This document shows positions 57,733 to 64,000 of a stretch of DNA of 64,000 nucleotides, piece by piece. Origin of the DNA: Muribaculaceae bacterium (GTDB lineage: Bacteria; Bacteroidota; Bacteroidia; Bacteroidales; Muribaculaceae); assembly GCA_017405965.1 (NCBI GenBank), contig JAFQZK010000003.1:202925-266924 (forward strand), written 5' to 3'. A model generated the notes under the pieces. That model searched no databases and had not been told where the DNA came from. It worked only from the letters and a program-made list of their open reading frames with translations. The position numbers and the translations under genes are program-made. Within the stretch, counting starts at the first letter, position 1, and each line of letters opens with the position of its first letter.

Positions 57733-59004
57733 ATGAAGAAATTATTTACTTTAGCAGCATGTGCCCTGATGGCTTCGGCCGCTTGGGCTGGCGTGGTTAC
57801 GCTTGACATGAACAATCCGTTGAATCCCACCACCATCGAGTACGGCGACAACGGTGTTTGGACCCAGTGCTACAACGATGTGGACTACACTTGGTTGGAA
57901 TTCGGCAACGACAAGGGTACCTTTATGCTCTCACACCTTATCGATGGTGAGGGTGCTTCGTGGGGCGGTTATTATTGGGACGGTTTCACCCCTGCCATCG
58001 GTGGTGACCAGAACGACTACGGCCAGGCTGGTAGCAGCGCTGGCTGGACCACTATGTTTGGCGGCTGTATGGCTGGTGGCGGTTGCGTCATCAATGCCGA
58101 CGGTAGCGTGTCTGCCGATCCCGCTGAGCCCTATTTCGTAGCATACTACAGCAGCTGGGCTTATGAGGGACCGAGTAATCAGGTGATGTTTGTTGACAAT
58201 GACGGCAACTCGACGTTCGAGCCTGCTGGCGTATATATCTGCAACCACCCCTGGCCCTATTATGGCTGTGAGCATGGTGATGGCTTCGGCACCGGCTTTG
58301 CCGAGGGTGACTACTTCGAGCTGATTGCCCATGGCGTTGCTGCCGATGGTAGCGAGAAGACCATCAGCATCAACCTGATTGAGTTTACCGATGGCCAACT
58401 CATCGCCCTCAACGATTGGACCTACTTTGACCTGTCAGAACTTGGCGAGGTTGAGTCTGTTTTCTTCACCATGAATTCTACCGATGTAGGCCCTTACGGA
58501 ATGAACACCGCTGCCTACTTCTGCATGGACAAGTTCCAGGTGAAGGTTGCTGATGATCCTGTTGAGCCCGTTACTGTTGGCGCTCCCGTATTCCAGGGTT
58601 ACACCATCGACGGTATCACCGGTTACGGTGTGGGCATCACCCCGACTACCGAGGGCAGCGAGATCATGTACCGCGTCCTGATCTGGGATCCCGTTGCCGA
58701 GGAGTGGGTTCTGAGGACCGACTGGACCCTGTATGAGGGCACCGAGGGTGAGATCTGGTTCGAGAACAACGGTGAGAAGGTTCGCATCGAGGCTTATGCC
58801 TTCATCGGTCAGAACGTGAGCATGGATGTAGCTTATGAGTTCACTGTAGCTACCGCTCTCGATGAGCTCATGAGTGGCAAGACCGTTGCCGGCGTTCGCT
58901 ACTTCAACATGGCTGGCCAGGAGATGCAGCAGGCCGAGGGTCTGACCATCGTGGTCACCACCTACACCGACGGCACCACCAGCGCTGCCAAGGTCATCAA
59001 GTGA
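57733..59004 (+). CDS. DUF4465-like secreted protein with T9SS tail
   Basis: 423 residues; signal peptide MKKLFTLAACALMASAAWAG. Residues ~20-275 fit DUF4465: YTWLEFGNDKGTFMLSHLID, GGYYWDGFTPAIGGDQNDYG, FVAYYSSWAYEGPSNQVMFV, YFELIAHGVAADGSEKTISI. From ~283 it shares the Ig-like plus sorting-tail block (141 residues, ~91% identical) with the protein at 48392, ending GKTVAGVRYFNMAGQEMQ, then the GLTIVVTTYTDG strand. It follows the fusion gene by 44 bp, so it is probably in the same riboswitch operon. DUF4465 proteins recur near B12 uptake genes, from memory. Codon use is tuf-like. Confidence 0.85.
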   Translation: MKKLFTLAACALMASAAWAGVVTLDMNNPLNPTTIEYGDNGVWTQCYNDVDYTWLEFGNDKGTFMLSHLIDGEGASWGGYYWDGFTPAIGGDQNDYGQAGSSAGWTTMFGGCMAGGGCVINADGSVSADPAEPYFVAYYSSWAYEGPSNQVMFVDNDGNSTFEPAGVYICNHPWPYYGCEHGDGFGTGFAEGDYFELIAHGVAADGSEKTISINLIEFTDGQLIALNDWTYFDLSELGEVESVFFTMNSTDVGPYGMNTAAYFCMDKFQVKVADDPVEPVTVGAPVFQGYTIDGITGYGVGITPTTEGSEIMYRVLIWDPVAEEWVLRTDWTLYEGTEGEIWFENNGEKVRIEAYAFIGQNVSMDVAYEFTVATALDELMSGKTVAGVRYFNMAGQEMQQAEGLTIVVTTYTDGTTSAAKVIK

Positions 59005-59040
59005 TGGAAAAAAGATAGTATATAGTAACCTGATGTGTGA

Positions 59041-59098
59041 GGGTGCGTCCCAGTGGCTCTGCCAGCCGCGAGGACGCACCCCTGTTTTTCCCCATATC
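59041..59098 (+). terminator. Terminator after DUF4465-like gene
   Basis: GGGTGCGTCC (59041-59050) pairs with GGACGCACCC (59082-59091), followed by TGTTTTT. The loop holds CTGGCTCTGCCAG-like inner pairing. Confidence 0.8.
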
Positions 59099-59165
59099 CT
59101 TTTTTCTGTCAAATCCGTTATCTCTGCCCTCTCCTTCCTCTCTGTTTCCCGTAGTATCCGTCCTC

Positions 59166-59201
59166 CTCCGTTGTCTCCGTTTACTCCGTTATCTCCGCCC
59201 C
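59166..59201. repeat. 9-bp degenerate tandem repeat (CTCCGTTNN)
   Basis: Four units: CTCCGTTGT, CTCCGTTTA, CTCCGTTAT, CTCCGCCCC, with more degenerate copies to the left (59113-59165). It fills most of the 349-base spacer before topA. Confidence 0.75.
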
Positions 59202-59353
59202 TTGCCACACTACCGAAAACAATAATTCTCAATTCACATTAATAATATATTATTAAAAGATGTGTAAGCTGAAAAAATCTTCTTTCCACCGGGCGGTTAT
59301 CTCGATTAATTGAATTACCTTTGCAGCCGATTTTCAAAAATAGTTCACAGAGT

Positions 59354-61720
59354 ATGGCAAAAAACCTAGTTATAGTCGAGTCTCCGGCCAAGGCCAAGAC
59401 CATTCAGAAGTTCCTTGGCAATGATTATAAAGTGATGTCAAGTTTCGGTCACATCCGTGACCTGCACAAGAAGGATTTCAGTATCGACGTGGAGGACGGT
59501 TTCAAACCGCTCTACGAGATTCCCGAGGATAAGGAAGAACAAGTCAAGAAGCTCAAGGAAGAGGCCGATAAGGCTGAACTTGTGTGGCTTGCAAGTGATG
59601 AAGACCGCGAGGGAGAAGCCATCGCGTGGCACCTGTTCGAGGTATTGGGACTCTCGGCCGACCATACGCGCCGCATCGTCTTTCACGAGATCACCGAGCC
59701 GGCTATTCTCGAGGCTATAAAGAATCCTCGCGACATCGACCTGAATCTGGTGGATGCTCAGCAGGCCAGGCGTGTGCTTGACCGCATCGTGGGTTTTGAA
59801 CTCTCGCCGGTACTGTGGCGCAAGATCATGCCCGGACTGTCGGCAGGACGCGTCCAGAGTGTCGCCGTGAGACTTGTTGCCGAGCGTGAGAAGGAAATCA
59901 AGGCTTTCAAGAGCGAACCCTACTACCGCGTGACGGCTCAGTTTGCGGCCGAAGAGGGTGCCGAGTTCTCGGCCGAGCTTAATCGTCATCTCAAGGATCA
60001 CGATGAGGCTATGAGCTTCCTCGAGGATTGCAAGCTGGCGAACTTCAAGGTGGCTGACGTGAATGTCAAGCCCATGAAGCGCTCACCGGCGCCTCCCTTC
60101 ACCACCAGCACCCTCCAGCAGGAGGCTGCTCGCAAGTTGGGCTTGTCGGTGAAGCAGACCATGAGACTGGCTCAGCGCCTCTACGAGGAAGGTTTGATCA
60201 CCTACATGCGTACCGACTCGGTGAACCTGAGCAAATTGGCCCTGGGTTCCATCAGCAAGGAGATCAAGGAGAACATCGGTGAGTCCTACCTCAAGGTGCG
60301 CCGTTACCGCACGACCAGCAAGGGTGCGCAGGAGGCTCACGAGGCCATCCGTCCCACCTATATCAGCAACCACACGATCACGGGTACTCCTCAGGAGAAG
60401 AAACTCTATGACCTGATCTGGAAGCGCACCATCGCTTCGCAGATGGCCGATGCCGAACTCGAGAAAACCACCGCCAACATCGTGGTTTCGGGCCGCAAGG
60501 AGATGTTTGTCGCCGAGGGCGAGGTTATCAAGTTCGACGGTTTCCTCAAGGTGTACTTCGAGAGTGCCGACGAGAATGATGCCAAGGCCGCTCCGTCCGA
60601 GGTGCACACGCTGCCCCAGTTGGCTAATGGCGATGTCCTGCAGGTCATCAACGTGAGCTCCATCCAGCGCTACACCCAGCAGCCCAACCGCTACACCGAG
60701 GCTTCCCTCGTGCGCCGTCTCGAGGAACTGGGCATCGGCCGTCCTTCGACCTATGCGCCCATCATCTCCACCATCCAGGATCGCAACTATGTCGAGAAGG
60801 GTGAGGATAAAGGCTCAAAGCGCAGCTATGAGGTGATCACGCTGAAGGATGGTGAGATCACTACCTCTAAGAAGAGCGAACTCTTCGGCGCCGAGAAGGG
60901 TAAACTCATCCCCACCGATGTGGGTATGGTGGTCAATGACTTCCTTGTGAAGTATTTCCCCTCGATCATGGATTACAACTTCACGGCTAAGGTCGAGAAT
61001 GAGTTTGATGAGGTGGCCAAGGGCAACGTGGTCTGGAACAAGGAAATCGCCGACTTCTACGAGGGCTTCCATCCCAGCATCAGCAAGGTGTCGTCCTTGA
61101 GGCTTGAGCACAAGGTGGGAGAGAGGCTCCTGGGCAACGATCCCAAGACCGGACTTCCTGTCATGGTCAAGATCGGTCGTTATGGTCCCCTGGTGCAGAT
61201 GGGCAGCTCTGACAACGAGAACAAACCGCGCTTCGCTTCGTTGCAACGCGGACAGAGCATCGAGACGTTGACGCTCGAAGAGGCCATCAAATTGTTTGAC
61301 TTGCCCCGTGAGCTGGGTGAGTTCGAGGGTGCACAGGTGTCCATAGGCGTGGGTCATTATGGCCCGTACGTCAAGCACAACGGCAAGTATGCCTCCATTC
61401 CCAAGGAGATGTCGCCCACGGCTATCACCCTCGACGAGGCCATCGAGATCATCAAGGCACAGCGCGATGCCGAGGCCAAGAAGGTGCTCAAGACCTTTGA
61501 CGAGGAACCCGACCTTAAGGTGATGAACGGCCGTTACGGTCCCTACATCGTTTACAAGAAGCAGAACGTCAAAATTCCTAAAGGAAAAGACGCCGAGAAC
61601 CTCACCCTCGAGGAGTGTCGTGAGATTGTTGCCGACGAGGCAAATCTCTCGAAGGGAGGCGCCCGAAAGCGTTCTGTCAAAGCTCGTTCAACGGCCAAGA
61701 AAACGCCAAAAAGTAAATAA
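59354..61720 (+). CDS. topA: DNA topoisomerase I
   Basis: 788 residues from ATG 59354 (MAKNLVIVESPAKAKTIQKF); the frame is open to a TTG at 59321. TOPRIM domain with the Glu in IVESPAKAK and the acidic ASDEDREGEAIAWHLF motif; the catalytic Tyr is in GLITYMRTDSVNLS. The C-terminal part has three TopA C-repeats (GRYGPLVQMG, GHYGPYVKHN, GRYGPYIVYK) without zinc-finger Cys, and ends in a Lys-rich tail. It relaxes negative supercoils. A TACCTTTG -7 box is at 59316-59323. Confidence 0.97.
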   Translation: MAKNLVIVESPAKAKTIQKFLGNDYKVMSSFGHIRDLHKKDFSIDVEDGFKPLYEIPEDKEEQVKKLKEEADKAELVWLASDEDREGEAIAWHLFEVLGLSADHTRRIVFHEITEPAILEAIKNPRDIDLNLVDAQQARRVLDRIVGFELSPVLWRKIMPGLSAGRVQSVAVRLVAEREKEIKAFKSEPYYRVTAQFAAEEGAEFSAELNRHLKDHDEAMSFLEDCKLANFKVADVNVKPMKRSPAPPFTTSTLQQEAARKLGLSVKQTMRLAQRLYEEGLITYMRTDSVNLSKLALGSISKEIKENIGESYLKVRRYRTTSKGAQEAHEAIRPTYISNHTITGTPQEKKLYDLIWKRTIASQMADAELEKTTANIVVSGRKEMFVAEGEVIKFDGFLKVYFESADENDAKAAPSEVHTLPQLANGDVLQVINVSSIQRYTQQPNRYTEASLVRRLEELGIGRPSTYAPIISTIQDRNYVEKGEDKGSKRSYEVITLKDGEITTSKKSELFGAEKGKLIPTDVGMVVNDFLVKYFPSIMDYNFTAKVENEFDEVAKGNVVWNKEIADFYEGFHPSISKVSSLRLEHKVGERLLGNDPKTGLPVMVKIGRYGPLVQMGSSDNENKPRFASLQRGQSIETLTLEEAIKLFDLPRELGEFEGAQVSIGVGHYGPYVKHNGKYASIPKEMSPTAITLDEAIEIIKAQRDAEAKKVLKTFDEEPDLKVMNGRYGPYIVYKKQNVKIPKGKDAENLTLEECREIVADEANLSKGGARKRSVKARSTAKKTPKSK

Positions 61721-61740
61721 TTACTTCGAGTAACACTAGA

Positions 61741-61776
61741 GGCTGCATGCGACAATGAGTTGACGTGCAGTCTTTT
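61741..61776 (+). terminator. Terminator of topA
   Basis: GGCTGCA (61741-61747) pairs with TGCAGTC (61766-61772, one G-U) and leads into TTTTGTTTT. The remaining spacer to 62066 is AT-rich and shows no gene or clear promoter. Confidence 0.7.
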
Positions 61777-62066
61777 GTTTTATGAGTTTGTTTTTGATGA
61801 TGAAAAGAACTCAATCCAAATAATGAAAAAAATCCTGTTTTTGTGTCGGTATTAGAAAAAATCGTCGTAATTTTACCGACTGGAGAGAGAAACGCCTTTC
61901 GGCTCTTCTGTTTCCAAAGTGAAAATGAATAGGTCAATAAGTTGAACTAAAGCGAACTAGAATATAAAGTCTAAAGCTGTACTGAAAACTTTTTCGGCGA
62001 CTTGACCTTCATGGCAACTGATTTTTTGAAACAACAAAACAAACCAACTATAAAAGATTAGAAATT

Positions 62067-63479
62067 ATGTCATTTTTCAAATCAATCAAGAACGCTTTTG
62101 GTGGTAACGATAACGAGGACTATGATGTTTTCGGCCAGCCCACCACTTTTGTAAACCCCTTTAGCAAGGACAAGAATGTGCCCGTGCACGATCAGCCTGT
62201 TCACGAAGACGTGAAAATCGATAAGGAGGAAGAGTATGCCATCGACGCCGAGTTCGCCGACAGGGCCGCCAGGCTGATGAATGAGCACACGCAGGCCGTC
62301 ACCGAGGCCATCAAGCAGACCTGGAAAAAGGAGCGCGAGGAAATGGAGGCCATGGTCGAGGAGGCCAAGAAGACGGTCCAGGAGTATAAGGAGAAGATGC
62401 AGGTCGATGAGGCATCCAAGAAGCAAGCCCAGACCAAGACCCAGGAACTTAACGATAAGATCGCCGACCTTGAGGCTGAGCGCGACAAGCTCAATGTCGA
62501 CAACAAGAGTCTTGAGAATCGCATCAAGGCCATGGAGGTGCGTGGCGAAGGCATCGAGGACCTCAACAAGCAGGTCGAGGAGAAGAATGAGATCATCGAG
62601 GATCTGAACCGCCAGCTGGCCGAGAAGAATGCCGAGATCGAGCGTCGCGACAAGTTGGCCGAGGAGGCTGCCGAGGGTCCTTCGGTTGAGCAGCTCCAGG
62701 AGCAGATTGCCGAGCGCGACACCACCATCGATGGCTTGCGTGCCAAGGTGGCCGAACTCGAGGAGAAACTCGAGGCTGCCGGTGTTGAACTCAAGGCTGC
62801 CGAGGAACTCCAGAGGACCATCGAGGAGGTCCAGGACTTCAAGGACAAGAAGAATGCCGAGATTGCTGCCCTGCGTGAGCAGGTGGCCGACAAGCAGACG
62901 CTTGAATCGGAGTTTGACCAGATGCGCAAAGCACATATCGTGCTGCAGGACGAGAACGAGAACCTGAAGAAGACCATCGAGCAGCTCGAGCAGACGGCGA
63001 AACAGAACGCCGACGTGCAGAACCGTCGCAGCATCGAGACTGGTAATCTCATCGACGGCCTCAAGCAGCAACTCGCTTCAGTCAGTGCGCTGGCCGAGGA
63101 CTACAAGCGCAAGTACAACTCCTTGAGCCTCGACGGCAACGAGAAGGCCGCTAATTTCGCCAAGATCACCGCCGAGCGTGATGACGCTAAGGCTGAGCTC
63201 AAGCGCACCCAGGTCACCCTCCAGAAGAAGCAGCACGAGGCTCAGGCCATGATGGATGCTATCGTCGAGAAGGACCACCGCATCGCTGCGCTCACCAAGC
63301 AGATCGAGGAACTCAACGCTGCCAAGGCCGCACAGCCCGCAGTGGTTCAAGAGCCGACCTTCGATGATCTGCCTCAGGACGATCCCGCGCTGAGGGCTAT
63401 CGACGACATCGACTGGGAAGACGACGGTTCCATGCCTCCCCATCCCGGTGAGGATCCGCGCCAGCTCTCGTTGTTCTGA
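62067..63479 (+). CDS. Long coiled-coil protein ending in a beta-clamp-binding motif
   Basis: 470 residues, no signal peptide or membrane segment, so cytoplasmic. Residues 1-50 are non-helical (SFFKSIKNAFGGNDNEDYDV, FGQPTTFVNPFSK). Residues ~60-415 are almost unbroken heptad coiled coil, rich in Glu, Lys, Ala and Leu (DLEAERDKLNVDNKSLENRI, KVAELEEKLEAAG). After an acidic linker (DDIDWEDDGSMPPHPGEDPR) the protein ends exactly in QLSLF, the consensus pentapeptide that binds the DnaN sliding clamp. I do not know a named family. A role at the replisome or in chromosome organisation is inference from this motif. It stands alone between topA and the stable-RNA leader. Confidence 0.75.
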   Translation: MSFFKSIKNAFGGNDNEDYDVFGQPTTFVNPFSKDKNVPVHDQPVHEDVKIDKEEEYAIDAEFADRAARLMNEHTQAVTEAIKQTWKKEREEMEAMVEEAKKTVQEYKEKMQVDEASKKQAQTKTQELNDKIADLEAERDKLNVDNKSLENRIKAMEVRGEGIEDLNKQVEEKNEIIEDLNRQLAEKNAEIERRDKLAEEAAEGPSVEQLQEQIAERDTTIDGLRAKVAELEEKLEAAGVELKAAEELQRTIEEVQDFKDKKNAEIAALREQVADKQTLESEFDQMRKAHIVLQDENENLKKTIEQLEQTAKQNADVQNRRSIETGNLIDGLKQQLASVSALAEDYKRKYNSLSLDGNEKAANFAKITAERDDAKAELKRTQVTLQKKQHEAQAMMDAIVEKDHRIAALTKQIEELNAAKAAQPAVVQEPTFDDLPQDDPALRAIDDIDWEDDGSMPPHPGEDPRQLSLF

Positions 63480-63507
63480 TTTTCATTGCAGGTTATACAT
63501 TATTATA

Positions 63508-63548
63508 AAATCAGGGACTGCTCGTTGCGAGTGGTCCCTGATTTGTAG
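63508..63548 (+). terminator. Terminator after coiled-coil gene
   Basis: AAATCAGGGAC (63508-63518) pairs with GTCCCTGATTT (63534-63544). Only a weak T-run follows. Confidence 0.7.
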
Positions 63549-63752
63549 ATACGCCACCTTGATGCAGGTGATAAAATGTAAGTGTCGCGAGTGTTGATTG
63601 TGGTCGTGCGATGTCGTGGTGGTTTTTATCCGGGATTTATTTTTCCAAAATGGAAAAATACTGCCCAAAAACGGTAGATTTATTGTTTACCGATAAAACA
63701 CCGCCATAAATTTGTTAACGGATGTTATTTATTGGATTTTCCTGCCGAAATG

Positions 63753-63784
63753 TTTTGCCGGTTTGCCCGGCGGCTGTAATTTTG
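63753..63784 (+). promoter_or_regulatory. Strong promoter at window end
   Basis: TTTTG (63753-63757) and TAATTTTG (63777-63784) are 19 bp apart. It directs transcription to the right, out of the window. Confidence 0.7.
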
Positions 63785-63789
63785 CAACG

Positions 63790-64000
63790 CTTTTCGGCTC
63801 ACGAGACTCATGCGATTGAGTGAGCGGTTTTTTTTGACGCCTTGTCTGAAGGGGCCGCAGTCGGGAAGCTCAGTTCTTTGAAATGTTTGCAATGAGGAAA
63901 ATTGACAGTGCAGAGACAAGGAAGGGAAACTCCCGAGTCCGCGTCAAGATTCCTAAAGACAGGTAGTGACAAAAACGAGCACAGCGAATCCTTGGCGCCC
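63790..64000 (+). other. Probable leader of a stable-RNA (rRNA?) operon, with early hairpin
   Basis: GCTCAC (63797-63802) pairs with GTGAGC (63820-63825), inner ACTCA/TGAGT, followed by eight T: a terminator 15-40 bases into the transcript. Further on, GTTCTTTGAAATGTTTGC (~63878-63891) resembles the boxA region of Bacteroidota pre-16S leaders. No start codon frame is coding here. The 16S gene would lie beyond the window, so this is a tentative call. Confidence 0.4.

Noticed and set aside
59033-59242. Two plus-strand frames of 62-69 codons before topA
   Set aside because: They read through the terminator and the CTCCGTT tandem repeat; the Pro/Ser/Leu composition comes from the repeat.
61677-61937. 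86-codon minus-strand frame after topA
   Set aside because: It overlaps the topA end and its terminator, and has no recognisable domain or promoter.

Overview
The window is a chromosomal segment from a member of the Bacteroidota, order Bacteroidales. Three things support this: promoters of the TTG-(19-21 bp)-TAnnTTTG type, an almost complete type IX secretion (T9SS) core operon (porT-porP-gldKLMN), and a small protein (DUF4295) after rpmB-rpmG. Most genes lack a Shine-Dalgarno site. A gut lineage near Muribaculaceae or Prevotellaceae is my guess; genus cannot be read from the sequence. No prophage, insertion sequence or CRISPR array was found.

Layout. 0-6.8 kb: secreted dockerin proteins (a 5'-truncated BspA-type repeat protein, an Ig-like protein, a CotH-kinase-like protein) around rpmB-rpmG-DUF4295. 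6.9-11 kb, minus strand: a small glycan cluster with two GT4 glycosyltransferases, a radical SAM protein and a frameshifted serine-acetyltransferase-like gene. 11.1-12.2 kb: ychF. 12.4-19.6 kb: the T9SS operon. 20.5-25 kb: rpsU, a XerC/D-type recombinase coupled to hpf, and a secreted leucine-rich-repeat/dockerin protein whose signal peptide is out of frame. 25.4-38.8 kb: the translation/transcription block tRNA-Thr-Tyr-Gly-Thr, tuf, tRNA-Trp, secE, nusG, rplKAJL, rpoBC. 39-39.9 kb: a GT2. 40-44.8 kb: a cobalamin-riboswitch operon (btuB, a BtuG-like lipoprotein, a third surface protein with dockerin). 44.9-51.2 kb: four more secreted proteins, three of them tandem paralogues. 51.7-54.5 kb: nrdD-nrdG. 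54.7-59 kb: a second cobalamin riboswitch followed by a natural fusion of the two B12-locus surface proteins plus dockerin, then a DUF4465-like protein with a T9SS tail. 59.4-63.5 kb: topA and a long coiled-coil protein ending in a beta-clamp-binding pentapeptide. The last 220 bases look like the promoter and leader of a stable-RNA operon.

How it fits together. The T9SS operon and the many secreted proteins suggest an outer surface carrying modular proteins. Nine proteins here carry a dockerin module and two carry a T9SS-type C-terminal tail; none carries both. In one tandem array the same N-terminal domain is joined to a dockerin in two genes and to the T9SS tail in the third. The B12 proteins also use this dockerin ending, so cobalamin capture is tied to the same display system. 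No cohesin is in the window.

Other notable signals are a 20-of-23-base motif shared by the long leaders of rpmB and rpsU, two one-base homopolymer frameshifts, and intergenic islands of degenerate tandem repeats with exact 7, 9 or 10 bp periods.
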